Shown: in pieces, positions 34,844 to 43,900 of the stretch
How positions within the stretch are numbered: position 1 is the stretch's first letter
Layout: every line of letters starts with the position of its first letter
Assembly: GCA_965221985.1 (NCBI GenBank)
Contig: OZ244928.1
Coordinates: 2,852,001 to 2,916,000, forward strand
Reading direction: 5' to 3'
DNA length: 64,000 nucleotides
DNA from: J054 sp965221985
GTDB lineage: Bacteria > Pseudomonadota > Gammaproteobacteria > Steroidobacterales > GCA-2729495
Notes under the pieces: generated by a model
The model's input: the letters and a program-made list of their open reading frames with translations, nothing else
What the model was told of the DNA's origin: nothing
Databases searched by the model: none
Position numbers and translations under genes: made by a program

Positions 34844-35862
34844 AGCAACTCTCCCTAAAAATTGCATCCTTGCTGGGCTTGTTTGGACTGGCCCGCTGGC
34901 TAACCAGGCACCAACTTAGAATACTGTGCTATCACGGCATCTCATTGCAAGATGAGCATCGATTTAAGCCGGGGCTATTCATGGAACCCGATACCTTCAA
35001 GGCTCGGCTGAGCCGGCTGAAAGACAAGGGCTATCCCGTTATCCCGCTGGCCGAAGCACTGCATCGGCTCAGTAGCAATACCATTGATCGAGGGGAAGTG
35101 GTCATTACCATCGACGATGGTTGGTATGGCAGCTACTGCCATATGGCCAGAGCGCTACATGAACAAAGCATGCCGGCAACTCTTTACCTGGCCACCTACT
35201 ACGTGAATCGCCAGTTTCAGGTGTTCAATGTCGCCGTGGATTATGTGCTGTGGAAAACGACCTGCGCAAGCCTCGATTTGAACCGGCTGGGCATCGACGC
35301 CCCGATACCCTTTGACCTCAATGACAATAAGGACCGCACTCGCGCGACCAAACTAATTCTCGCAACGGGAGAAGCTTTGCCAACGGCGGCCGCTAGACAA
35401 GAGCTACTAAAGAGCTTGTGCTCTGCTTTGCAGGTCGACTATACGCGCATCGTGGAGAATCGCCTGCTGGCATTCATGACGAGAAAAGAAGCGGGCAAGC
35501 TGGCAGATTTGGGTGTTGATTTACAGTTGCATTCCCACCGCCACCGCTTCCCCGCGGACAGCTTTGAGGCTGCAAGGGCAGAGATCCTCGACAATAGAAA
35601 ATGGCTCAAGAAAATCAATAGTGCAGCTGGGTTAGACCACTTTTGCTATCCAAGTGGCGCCTATGAACCGCATCAGCTTGACTGGCTTAGACAACTTGAA
35701 GTGCTTAGCGCCACGACAACCGAGATCGGGCTTGCTTCGGCACAAAGCCCAGCGCTGGAGCTACCCCGCCTACTTGATTCAAATGAATTATCCAACATCG
35801 ACTTTGAAGCAGAGCTCAGTGGTTTCAAACATTTGCTGCGCCGCGCTTTGGGCCGCGTATAA
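34840..35862 (+). CDS. Polysaccharide deacetylase (NodB homology)
   Basis: A 340-aa deacetylase of the carbohydrate esterase 4 type. ILCYHGISLQ lies near residue 30, the catalytic and metal aspartates in VVITIDDGWYGSY, and the zinc histidines in LQLHSHRHRFP near residue 230. FCYPSGAYEPHQLDWL is the usual motif 3. An insertion between motifs 1 and 2 (about residues 130-200) is large, as in some exopolysaccharide-locus members. The N-terminus has a weak hydrophobic stretch but no clear signal peptide. The start is GTG, coupled to the small ORF upstream. It converges with the sulfotransferase gene with a 12-bp gap. Confidence 0.82.
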   Translation: MKQLSLKIASLLGLFGLARWLTRHQLRILCYHGISLQDEHRFKPGLFMEPDTFKARLSRLKDKGYPVIPLAEALHRLSSNTIDRGEVVITIDDGWYGSYCHMARALHEQSMPATLYLATYYVNRQFQVFNVAVDYVLWKTTCASLDLNRLGIDAPIPFDLNDNKDRTRATKLILATGEALPTAAARQELLKSLCSALQVDYTRIVENRLLAFMTRKEAGKLADLGVDLQLHSHRHRFPADSFEAARAEILDNRKWLKKINSAAGLDHFCYPSGAYEPHQLDWLRQLEVLSATTTEIGLASAQSPALELPRLLDSNELSNIDFEAELSGFKHLLRRALGRV

Positions 35863-35874
35863 AGGCGCATCGTC

Positions 35875-36915
35875 CTAGTCACGCACAAACCTTCTCTTGA
35901 TGTTAGTCGCGAAATGACGCAGCCGTAGCGACAGCTTGTAGGCATTATCCTTCCAGGCGCCGCCGCGCAGATATTTCCGAATAGCGTGGTCGAAGCGCCA
36001 AAATGCACGTTCTAGGGCCGACATTGATGCCGCATTGGGAAAAGCTCGCTCATAGCCGTGACGGCTTAAGTGCTGGCCGGCCACACGCTCAAAGCGCCGC
36101 TGCTGATCCGCTGTTAGGCCACTCTTCCACTTGTTAAAGTTGCCGCTGTGAATTTCAGCAGGTAGATGGGCAGCGATATAACTTTGTAATTCGCTGGACT
36201 CGTCCGTGATGCCGAAAAATTCGCTTAGCCGTGCAAATAAGGCAACAGGGTCCTGCATCAACTCCTCATACTTTGCCTCGAAGAAGCGATCCGGCGAAAC
36301 GGTAGCGGCAAACTGCGCGGCCAAATCGTCATAATGGGCCCAGTCCGCCGCTGCCACCACCTCATTCTTTGCTCCGAAAAATACCCCGAAGTTGGACAAG
36401 GCAACATCCCGGCCATCTCTGACAAGATGCACATACTGGGCATCCGGAAATAGGCGATCCAAAGCAGGCAGATGCAGCACGTATTCGGGTGTCTTATCAC
36501 CCCAGCGCTGCATGCCATTGTGTGCTGCATACTGACGAAAAATCGCATCGATAACACCACTGTAGCTTCGCTCACGAATATCCCCAAGGACTTCTTGCGG
36601 ATCAATCCGGAAACCAAATTGGTTGAGCTCAAAACATCTTTCCGTGGCCAGGTCAGTGATTAAAGACAGCAAGCCTTGATCACTTTTGAGATCGCCATAA
36701 TTATCCAAGGTCGCGGCTCTGCGGAAGAAAAACTGACTTTCCGGACCAAAATTTACCTTGAGATACTTGCGCAGCAAACTCCCGAGCACTGTCGTGCCTG
36801 AGCGATGCTGGCCGATTAGCAACACGGGAGAAAATCGAGTATGGCTAACCTCTAGATCAGGCAGCAAGTAGCGACGGCGAACTTCCTCAACGGACATCTT
36901 CGGTTTCGCATTCAT
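35875..36915 (-). CDS. Sulfotransferase family protein
   Basis: PAPS-dependent sulfotransferase of 346 aa. The 5'-phosphosulfate loop VLLIGQHRSGTTVLGSLL is near residue 35 and the 3'-phosphate element YVHLVRDGRDVALSNF near residue 155; WGDKTPEY lies between them as in the family. The ATG at 36915 has GGTGGA seven bases upstream and removes a spurious extension that would overlap the ATP-grasp gene. The C-terminus is strongly basic. It indicates sulfation of the polymer or of a lipid. It lies 16 bp after the ATP-grasp gene and is probably co-transcribed with it. Confidence 0.85.
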   Translation of the reverse strand: MNAKPKMSVEEVRRRYLLPDLEVSHTRFSPVLLIGQHRSGTTVLGSLLRKYLKVNFGPESQFFFRRAATLDNYGDLKSDQGLLSLITDLATERCFELNQFGFRIDPQEVLGDIRERSYSGVIDAIFRQYAAHNGMQRWGDKTPEYVLHLPALDRLFPDAQYVHLVRDGRDVALSNFGVFFGAKNEVVAAADWAHYDDLAAQFAATVSPDRFFEAKYEELMQDPVALFARLSEFFGITDESSELQSYIAAHLPAEIHSGNFNKWKSGLTADQQRRFERVAGQHLSRHGYERAFPNAASMSALERAFWRFDHAIRKYLRGGAWKDNAYKLSLRLRHFATNIKRRFVRD

Positions 36916-36931
36916 AAGCAGTCCACCAACG

Positions 36932-38152
36932 CTATTGCCCCTGGCCCTCGCCAGGTTTCCCCAACTCGGCAATGAAGCGGCGCCACTGACGCCAGTACAA
37001 TGCGCGGTCGCCGGGAAACAGCAAGTCTCTATGGATGCCCGGGTGCATGAACAACAGACAAAAGCCCGTGAAGGTTTTAAGTTTCTTGAGGATGCCGACA
37101 GCGGGATCTCTAACGGTGGTCAGCAAATGACCAATTTCACCCGGGACGGTGTGCCGACTCACAACACCCAGCGTCTGCTTCTCGATTTGCGTCGCATCGC
37201 GCTGGCCTAGAAACTTTCGTAACTGAATCGCGGGAAAGTCGGTGCCCGCAAATAAATCAAGATGCAGGGCGGCCCAATATCGGGTGTTGGCCTCAATAAA
37301 TTGATAGCTTTGCGTAGCCGCATCCCACTTGTATTCGACCATGGCGACTCCATCCCACTGGAGACAACGCAATCGCTCCAAGGCATCCGCATACATCGCG
37401 TCATGCCACCAGGTATGACGCAGCACGGTCAAGCCGCCAGTGTGCGGTGATTCGTGGGTGGACAAACACATACTGCGCGCAATGACCTCGCCCTGGTTCA
37501 GAAAGATGTTCACCGTCGCTTTGCGGCCGATGGCCGGCGCTTGAATCAGTACCGCACTGTATTCCCCGAGTAATTCCGTAGCGATCTGCCTGGCCTGTGC
37601 CAGTTGGTCCGCTTGGCGGACCGCCCCTGGGCCCGGGCCAGTACGCCCCAGCACCGCATCCGCCTTGACAAAAAAAGGTCCGCCGCGGGGCAAGTAGGCA
37701 TCAATTTCCGCGATGTCGGCGGCACTACGCACCACGGCAAAGGCGGGCATGGACTTCGCCAAATTTGGCCCACCCTGCTCGCGAAAATGTTCCAGCGTTT
37801 CGGCCTTGCTAAAGCAGCGAACGAGGGTGTCGCGCTCGGCCGCATTGGGCATCAGGGGCAGAAACTCCTCCAGCTGGTCCATGATCGCCAGCAAAAAACC
37901 TTCACTCGGAACGATCGCACGCACCGCATGCTGCTTGATGTATTCGCGCAGCCAGGGTATGTAGTCAGCACTAGCGTAGCTCGGGGACACCGTCGCGTAA
38001 CTAGCAAGTTTTGAATGCAAGCCCAAGGCGCTTGCATCCTTGGAGCATGCATGTACCTGAAAGCCCGCGCGTCCCAAAGAACGGATCACGGCGAGCATGC
38101 CCAGCGCGTCCGCTTGAGGCACTAGAACGGGGATATTGCTTAGATCCGCCAT
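36932..38152 (-). CDS. ATP-grasp domain protein (carboxylate-amine ligase-like)
   Basis: A 406-aa ATP-grasp protein with a pre-ATP-grasp Rossmann part (NIPVLVPQADALGMLAVIRS) and ATP-grasp elements GGPFFVKADAVLGRTGPG, AVLIQAPAIGRKATVNIFL and the metal-binding end MVEYKWDAATQSYQFIEANT with Glu and Asn. It differs clearly from the sugar-transfer type at 32622 and resembles carboxylate-amine ligases in surface polysaccharide clusters. The ATG at 38152 is used in place of a GTG at 38173; neither has a clear ribosome site. It likely forms an amide between a carboxylate and an amino sugar or amino acid. It follows the degenerate amidotransferase gene. Confidence 0.76.
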   Translation of the reverse strand: MADLSNIPVLVPQADALGMLAVIRSLGRAGFQVHACSKDASALGLHSKLASYATVSPSYASADYIPWLREYIKQHAVRAIVPSEGFLLAIMDQLEEFLPLMPNAAERDTLVRCFSKAETLEHFREQGGPNLAKSMPAFAVVRSAADIAEIDAYLPRGGPFFVKADAVLGRTGPGPGAVRQADQLAQARQIATELLGEYSAVLIQAPAIGRKATVNIFLNQGEVIARSMCLSTHESPHTGGLTVLRHTWWHDAMYADALERLRCLQWDGVAMVEYKWDAATQSYQFIEANTRYWAALHLDLFAGTDFPAIQLRKFLGQRDATQIEKQTLGVVSRHTVPGEIGHLLTTVRDPAVGILKKLKTFTGFCLLFMHPGIHRDLLFPGDRALYWRQWRRFIAELGKPGEGQGQ

Positions 38153-38243
38153 AGTTTGATGCTTGCTTTTCACGAATTGGCGCTAAATGAAGGAGCCCAT
38201 AGCAAGAATTGTTGACGGTTGCTAGACAGGCCGAGCTTGCCAG

Positions 38244-40028
38244 TCAAACACCATGACCGTGAGCTTGCAGCCAAAGTTCCAGCATCATGACGTCCCAGAT
38301 CACATAGCCGTGGTAGGAAGCATGACCGGTGCGGTGCTCATCGACCAATCGCGGCAGAAATTCCGCATGCAAAATGCCTCGCTTGCCAAATGATTCGAGA
38401 CTGGGATAAACCAGATCCTGCAGCGGCCGATTTTCCTTCAGCCATTGTCCGAAGGGCAAGCCAAAACCATGCTTCTTCTTACGCAAGATTTCGCCGGGTA
38501 AAAACTCTCGCATGGCATTCTTGTAGAAATGCCGCAGGCGCTGACCGCGAATCTTATCCTTAGCCGGCACTTTCAGCGAAACATCGACCACTGGATCACC
38601 GAGCATGGGAAAACAGACCTCCACACCGGCTAGATCACACATATGGCCGACCTTACGCAGATCGCTATCGGCCAAGATAAATTGCCAATCGAGATAAAGC
38701 ATACGATCAACCAAGTTCGTTGCCTGCGGCGTTTCATCGTAGACGGCACGCATCAGCTTCAAGGGATGCTCAGGGTCAATACCCGCGAGAAACTCGGCTG
38801 CAAACACTTCATTCCGCGGCTGTCGATACATATAGTTCCAAGACCAATTCCGGTCCGGCATACGTATCCGCGCCTGTTGAATGTAGCTGCCAATTTTGGC
38901 GGCGGGGCCCCGGCATAAGGCGAGAAAGGCCGGGCTCTCCAGTAAGCCTTTTAGCCCACGCGGCAATGATTCATAGGGCGCAAAGAGCTTCTGACGGGTG
39001 TAGTGTGGATTACCCGCGAACAATTCGTCGCCGCCATCGCCGGCAAACAGTCTGCTAATTCCGGCTTCGCGCGCGTACTCGGCACACCGGAGCGTAGGTA
39101 CGGCCGAAGAATTGCCAAAGGGCTCGTCGTAGGCCTGGGCAATCCGTGGCACGGTCTCGACGATGTCCTCCACCGTGACATCAAATTGATGTCCCTGTAG
39201 GCCAAATTTCTCGGCGGCGAGGCGCGCGTAAGCCGACTCATCGTATTCTTCAGCCGATGAAAAACCGATGGAAAAGGCCGGCACGGAATCTTCGCTCAGC
39301 TTCGACATGTAGCCGAGCACCGTGGAACTGTCGATGCCGCCGCTGAGAAAACCCCCGGTGCCGGGACCCGGGGAGCAAGCTGAGACAGATTCTCGCAGCG
39401 CGTCGTGCAATTCGCTCTCGAGCGCGGGGATTCCCTCGCTCCGGTCCGCGGCGAACTTCGGCATCCAATACTGCCGGGCCGCATTCCTTGCTGCGGAGCA
39501 CTCGTAAGCATGGGCCGGTCGCAGCTTTTTAACGCCGGAATAGATGGTTCCCGGACTCGGCACCATGTGAAAGAACAAATAATCGTGAATCGCTTGCTGG
39601 GAAATACCATCGTCCACATCCGGATGACGGACGATTTGATCGGCACGCGTGGAAAAAACCAAGTCTCCCCTCGAGGTTTTCCCATAGGCAAGTTGGCGCA
39701 CGCCCATGCGGTCTATGGCCAGTAGTAGTGATGGCTGCCTTGGGTCGAATAGCGCAAAGGCAAAGACCCCGCCAAGCCGAGCCAAACCAGCGCTAGCATT
39801 CGCCTGATAAGCAGCAGTTACGGCCGCGCCAAACTCCGCTACAGGCCTATCACTGCGCGCGATAACAAGCAGTCCGTTAGGTCCCCGATAAATGTCGCCT
39901 GCGGCAGCGAATGCACCGTCGGCAACGATGTCGGCGGATTGCAAATCCCCCCCGACGGTCGCCAGCTCCGTCTGCGAAATCGTTCTCCCGCCTGGGCTAA
40001 AAATACCAAAAAATCCTTTTTTATTCAT
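38244..40028 (-). CDS. Asparagine synthase-like protein lacking the glutaminase cysteine
   Basis: A 594-aa homologue of the amidotransferases at 24052 and 48155. The N-terminus reads MNKKGFFGIFSPGG, where the family needs Cys at position 2; no cysteine follows in the first hundred residues and the RGPDG and NGEIYN motifs are missing or degraded. The Ntn fold remains (GGVFAFALFD, DRMGVRQLAYG). The synthetase domain is complete: GGFLSGGIDSSTVLGY and LFAGDGGDELFAGNPHY. It probably uses free ammonia or another amine, or makes an amide with a different nucleophile. It is the first gene of the unit running to 35875, with 150 bp of spacer upstream. Confidence 0.84.
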   Translation of the reverse strand: MNKKGFFGIFSPGGRTISQTELATVGGDLQSADIVADGAFAAAGDIYRGPNGLLVIARSDRPVAEFGAAVTAAYQANASAGLARLGGVFAFALFDPRQPSLLLAIDRMGVRQLAYGKTSRGDLVFSTRADQIVRHPDVDDGISQQAIHDYLFFHMVPSPGTIYSGVKKLRPAHAYECSAARNAARQYWMPKFAADRSEGIPALESELHDALRESVSACSPGPGTGGFLSGGIDSSTVLGYMSKLSEDSVPAFSIGFSSAEEYDESAYARLAAEKFGLQGHQFDVTVEDIVETVPRIAQAYDEPFGNSSAVPTLRCAEYAREAGISRLFAGDGGDELFAGNPHYTRQKLFAPYESLPRGLKGLLESPAFLALCRGPAAKIGSYIQQARIRMPDRNWSWNYMYRQPRNEVFAAEFLAGIDPEHPLKLMRAVYDETPQATNLVDRMLYLDWQFILADSDLRKVGHMCDLAGVEVCFPMLGDPVVDVSLKVPAKDKIRGQRLRHFYKNAMREFLPGEILRKKKHGFGLPFGQWLKENRPLQDLVYPSLESFGKRGILHAEFLPRLVDEHRTGHASYHGYVIWDVMMLELWLQAHGHGV

Positions 40029-40178
40029 AAAATTAGATAGATTTCCCGATAAGCAATCTAGGCGTGCCTAAGCAAGTCACGCACTATATTCAATCTCATG
40101 GCGGTAGCGAAATGATAGCAGCGCAATTACGCGGATTTCGGCGACACAGGACGCAATACCAATCATCAAGACCGACGA

Positions 40179-41309
40179 TTAATTGACGGGTATCCCCAGT
40201 GCCTGACGATAGAGCCGATCGTACTCGGCCAGCATCACCTTGAGGCTAAACCGCTTTTCCGCTAATCGCCGGGCGGCTTGTCCATGGCTTGCCGACAGTT
40301 GAGGTTCGCGGAGATAGCGCAGCAGTGCGGCCGCCATGGCGCTCGGATTATCGGGTTCCACGAGGAAACCCGTTACCCCCTCATTAACGAGCTCAGGATT
40401 ACCGCCAACCCTGGTCGCAATCACGGGTAGGCCGGATGCCATGGCTTCCAGCAAGGTATTGGAAATCCCCTCATTCAAGGACGGGAGAACAAATAAGTCG
40501 ATGGATCTAAGCTGGTCGGCCACATCGTCGCGAAAACCCTCAATATCGATTACATCACCCAGTCCGGTATCACGAATTTGCTGCTCGAGCTGGTCACGCA
40601 GGGCACCGTCGCCCATGATCCGGACCTGCAAACGGCTGCGCATCTCCGGGTGATGATCCGCGAGTCTAGCCACTGCCGCTATTAGGAGGGCCTGATTCTT
40701 AACGGCTTGTAACCGGCCGACCGTCCCGATGGTCAGGCGCCGGGCCTGGTCGACACCAGCTGCCGGCAAGGTAGGTGGTTTGAATTTCTGGGTATCTACG
40801 CCGTTGTAGACTTGCGCGATGCGTTTCGGCGCCACGGATTCGTCACGCTGCAGCCACTGCTGAATGTCCTCGGACAAGGCGACAAACCTCGAAATCAACG
40901 GATGAAGCCACCGTCTCAATCGCCGACCGCGTGGATTTTTCCCATGTAAATCATCTACATCCCAACCATGGTAACTGTGAATCCTAACCCGGACACCAGC
41001 CAAGGCAGCCACCGCGGCGCAATCCAGCACGCCTGCATTTCGCGTGTGAACAAGCTTTGGCCGCAGAGTGCGGAGGAGACGATATAGGCGCCAATAGGCA
41101 CCCAGATCCTTACCGGGCCGCTTGTTCAGCGCGTAGACCGCCACATCTGGCCGAGTAATCCGCTGTCGGAAATCTGTGAAGTCCGTCAGGCAAATCACAG
41201 CATGCCGGTAATCTTCATCCGGCAAGCCGTTCAACAGGTTGACCAGGCCGTTTTCCAAGCCCCCGTAATCGAGTCGGAATAGCACATGAACGATGAGTGG
41301 CTGTGGCAT
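40179..41309 (-). CDS. Glycosyltransferase family 4, XrtA-locus stp2-like
   Basis: A 376-aa GT-B transferase, TIGR03088-like. The opening IVHVLFRLDYGGLENGLVNL is characteristic, followed by LVHTRNAGVLDCAAVAAL and IHSYHGWDVDDLHG; the donor domain has IGTVGRLQAVKNQALLIAAV and LNEGISNTLLEAMASGLPVI with the E-x7-E pattern. In other XrtA loci this gene lies beside the exosortase gene; here its neighbours are the amidotransferase homologue and, divergently, the export operon. The ATG at 41309 begins directly with the conserved strand. It adds a sugar to the repeat unit; the donor is unknown. Confidence 0.85.
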   Translation of the reverse strand: MPQPLIVHVLFRLDYGGLENGLVNLLNGLPDEDYRHAVICLTDFTDFRQRITRPDVAVYALNKRPGKDLGAYWRLYRLLRTLRPKLVHTRNAGVLDCAAVAALAGVRVRIHSYHGWDVDDLHGKNPRGRRLRRWLHPLISRFVALSEDIQQWLQRDESVAPKRIAQVYNGVDTQKFKPPTLPAAGVDQARRLTIGTVGRLQAVKNQALLIAAVARLADHHPEMRSRLQVRIMGDGALRDQLEQQIRDTGLGDVIDIEGFRDDVADQLRSIDLFVLPSLNEGISNTLLEAMASGLPVIATRVGGNPELVNEGVTGFLVEPDNPSAMAAALLRYLREPQLSASHGQAARRLAEKRFSLKVMLAEYDRLYRQALGIPVN

Positions 41310-41653
41310 AGTCGCAGATTCTTGGCGTTTGGCCCGCGCAGCCTAGCCAAGGCAGCGGCCGCAGGAAAGTCACTAGCAGAAATATCTCCGGCTCAAGGGC
41401 GTGAACTGGTTCACATCCTTAAGATGTCAGCTGGCATACTTTGCGCTTGATAATAAAAGCATGCAAAAGCGGCGGCCCGGCCGAAACGACCGATTGGTAA
41501 GCTAATGGCCCGATATGGCTCCTGGCTCCCGCCAAAAACATGCCAAGCCTGCCGCATAGGCCCCCACTTCCTGCGGCCCATTTCGCAGACAGGCTGCCGA
41601 GAGAACCCTATAATAATGGCTCAAATTCAGGGAGTTCTGCTGTTTTGATCAAA
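41310..41653. other. Divergent spacer upstream of the export operon
   Basis: The 344-bp gap between the stp2-like gene and the export protein. Its last 70 bases hold a sigma70 promoter (separate entry). At 41432-41446 TGGCATACTTTGCGC resembles a sigma54 site but the GG-GC spacing is wrong. I see no RNA gene and no convincing ORF in the rest. Confidence 0.5.
41586..41614 (+). promoter_or_regulatory. Sigma70-type promoter of the export/assembly operon
   Basis: CAGACA (41586-41591) and a perfect TATAAT (41609-41614) are separated by 17 bases, the optimal distance. Transcription would start near 41621, giving a leader of about 33 bases before the ATG at 41654. Four of six bases match the -35 consensus. 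It is well placed to drive the run 41654-50086. Confidence 0.55.
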
Positions 41654-42259
41654 ATGACTACACGCTGGCTGTTAGCCCTAGGCTTACTGATGACGGCGGT
41701 GGCTTGCGCCCCCACCTCGCGCGGCAATTTGCCAAGTGCCAGCCCGGCCGAGCAGACGGACTACACCATTGGGCCTGGTGACGTGCTACAAGTATTCGTC
41801 TGGGAACATCCCGACGTGTCGGTGACAGTACCGGTGCGGCCCGACGGGCGAATTTCAACCCCTTTGGTTCAGGATATGCAGGCGGCCGGCAAGACCCCTA
41901 CGGAACTGTCCGCTGATCTAACGGTGGCACTGTCCGAGTACATTCGTTCGCCCCAGGTCAATGTGATCGTGACCTCATTTGTGGGGGCGTTTGGAACTCA
42001 AATTCGCGTTGTGGGCAAGGCCGCTCAACCGCGGGCGATTCCCTACCGGCAAAATATGACCCTGCTGGATGTGATGATTGAAGTGGGCGGTTTGGCCGAG
42101 TTTGCGGCGGGTAATCGTGCAAAGATTCTGCGCCGAACCGGCAACGCCGAAGAGGAAATTCCGGTGAAAATTCATGACCTTTTGAACCGGGGGAAAACCT
42201 CCGCCAACGTTCTCATGCGCCCGGGCGATGTATTGATCATTCCGGAATCTTTTTTCTAG
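41654..42259 (+). CDS. Polysaccharide export lipoprotein (Wza-like), XrtA locus type
   Basis: Outer-membrane polysaccharide export protein, 201 aa, TIGR03027-like. The ATG at 41654 is followed by a signal peptide and lipobox (WLLALGLLMTAVAC, Cys near residue 18). The polysaccharide export domain starts YTIGPGDVLQVFVWEHPDVS, with the repeat VPVRPDGRISTPLVQD. The SLBB-like domain includes IRVVGKAAQPRAIPYRQNMT and ends RPGDVLIIPESFF. It is shorter than E. coli Wza, lacking the extra D-domains, as usual in this family. It should form the outer-membrane channel for the polymer together with the chain-length protein encoded next. Confidence 0.9.
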   Translation: MTTRWLLALGLLMTAVACAPTSRGNLPSASPAEQTDYTIGPGDVLQVFVWEHPDVSVTVPVRPDGRISTPLVQDMQAAGKTPTELSADLTVALSEYIRSPQVNVIVTSFVGAFGTQIRVVGKAAQPRAIPYRQNMTLLDVMIEVGGLAEFAAGNRAKILRRTGNAEEEIPVKIHDLLNRGKTSANVLMRPGDVLIIPESFF

Positions 42260-42319
42260 TCAGGACGACTATAAGGACTTGTGCGAGGCGCATGAGTCTG
42301 CCGCAGGTAATACGCACAT

Positions 42320-43900
42320 ATGGATATTCGCGAAATACGCTGGCAACTAGCCAACGAAATCTTGGGAATGTGGCGCTACCGCTGGATCGCTCTCGCGGCG
42401 GTTTGGGGGCTGGCCATGGTTGGCTGGACCATGACCTTACTGATCCCCAACGAGTACAAGGCCACCGCTAGGGTCTATGTCGATACCGATTCAGTACTGC
42501 GTCCGCTGCTAAAGGGTTTGGCGGTACAGCCGGATACCCTGAGTCAAGTTGATTTAATGACTCGAGCGCTTAAGTCCCGACCACAGCTTGAAACCGTTGC
42601 CACAAAAGCGGGCTTGGCAACGAGTGCCATCACACCACAAGATTTCGAGGTACTTCTCAATCGAGTTGAACGGCGAATTACCATTAACAAGGCACGGCGC
42701 GATTCGATTTATTCGATTTCCTATCGCGATACGAACCCTGAAACCGCGAGCACTGTGGTTCAAACCTTGCTCGATGCGTTTATGGAAAACACGCTGATTG
42801 AAGACCGCTCGGAGGCGGTCCAAGCACAACGCTTCCTGCGAGAGCAAATTAGCGTCAATGAAGCCAGACTTGAAGAAGCTGAACAGCGCCTAGCCAAATT
42901 CAAACGTGAAAATGTCGGTTTGATGCCGGGGCAAGGCGGAGGTTACTACCAGCGCCTGCAAACCGGCGAAGCGAACGTACGATCGCTAGAATCGCGAATT
43001 CAAACAGCTAAGCAACGCAGCCGCACCCTTCAAGCACAGCTGCGCGGGGAAACACCATCGCTTCCGCCGCTGGGCAGCAACATACCGCCCCCGACTCAAC
43101 CGATTGATACGACAATTGCACAATTTGAAGAACGACTAAGCGACTTGCTGCTCCGCTACACGGAAAAACACCCGGATGTTCTCAGCACCCGCGAAACCTT
43201 GCGGGATCTTTATGCTCAGCGAGAACAGCTAAATAGCGGGGACAGTAGCGAAGTTACAGGATTACCGGGTACCGTGAGCCCCGGCGGCATGAACCCCATT
43301 TATCAAGAGCTCAGAATCGCGCTGAGCGATTCCGAGGTTGAGGTTGCCGCCCTACAGGCAGAGTTGCGCGACGAAAAGCAAAATTTGTCCTACCTGCGCA
43401 GCATGGTCGATACCATTCCGAAGGTTGAAGCGGAACTCAATAAGCTCAATCGCGACTACGATGTTGTGCAAACTCAGTACCAACAGCTGCTTAGCCGCCT
43501 TGAGTCGGCGCGACTTGCCGAAGAAGTTCAGGCAGACAGTGAATCCGTGACCTTTGATGTGATTGACCCACCTCGTATTCCAATATTTCCGGAAGCGCCA
43601 GATCGCCAGCTGCTGGCCACCGCGGTACTTGCCGCGGCCTTGGCCTTGGGCATTGGGATTACTTTCTTGCTCAGCAAGAACAAGCCCGTCTACTACACAG
43701 TCCCGAGTTTGCGGGATGCTGTTGGTATTCCGATTTATGGGCTAGTTGGCGCCATTCCGAAACCAGGCCAAATGCGGCGACACATGTTGTTCGCGATCTG
43801 CGGCATTGCACTACTCGCGCCACTGGTCGTGGCATCCAGCAACAGGGCTAGCGAATTTGTCGCCAGCCTTAAGACGATGACTCAAGGCCTACTCACATGA
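42320..43900 (+). CDS. Polysaccharide chain-length determinant protein (Wzz/Wzc-like), XrtA type
   Basis: Inner-membrane PCP protein of 526 aa, TIGR03007-like. The first helix lies near residues 21-42 (WIALAAVWGLAMVGWTMTLL). It is followed by the Wzz domain (YKATARVYVDTDSVLRPLLK), a long coiled coil between about residues 170 and 400 (EEAEQRLAKFKRENVG; LRDEKQNLSYLRSM), the ligand segment FDVIDPPRIPIFPEAPDRQ, and two C-terminal helices. No kinase domain is fused; the kinase is the next gene, overlapping as ATGA. It controls chain length and couples polymerisation to export through the Wza-like channel. Confidence 0.9.
   Translation: MDIREIRWQLANEILGMWRYRWIALAAVWGLAMVGWTMTLLIPNEYKATARVYVDTDSVLRPLLKGLAVQPDTLSQVDLMTRALKSRPQLETVATKAGLATSAITPQDFEVLLNRVERRITINKARRDSIYSISYRDTNPETASTVVQTLLDAFMENTLIEDRSEAVQAQRFLREQISVNEARLEEAEQRLAKFKRENVGLMPGQGGGYYQRLQTGEANVRSLESRIQTAKQRSRTLQAQLRGETPSLPPLGSNIPPPTQPIDTTIAQFEERLSDLLLRYTEKHPDVLSTRETLRDLYAQREQLNSGDSSEVTGLPGTVSPGGMNPIYQELRIALSDSEVEVAALQAELRDEKQNLSYLRSMVDTIPKVEAELNKLNRDYDVVQTQYQQLLSRLESARLAEEVQADSESVTFDVIDPPRIPIFPEAPDRQLLATAVLAAALALGIGITFLLSKNKPVYYTVPSLRDAVGIPIYGLVGAIPKPGQMRRHMLFAICGIALLAPLVVASSNRASEFVASLKTMTQGLLT

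Noticed and set aside
41432..41446. TGGCATACTTTGCGC as a sigma54 promoter of the export operon
   Set aside because: The GG and the GC preceded by TT are eight bases apart instead of ten; the GC at the right distance lacks the TT. A better sigma70 promoter is closer to the gene.
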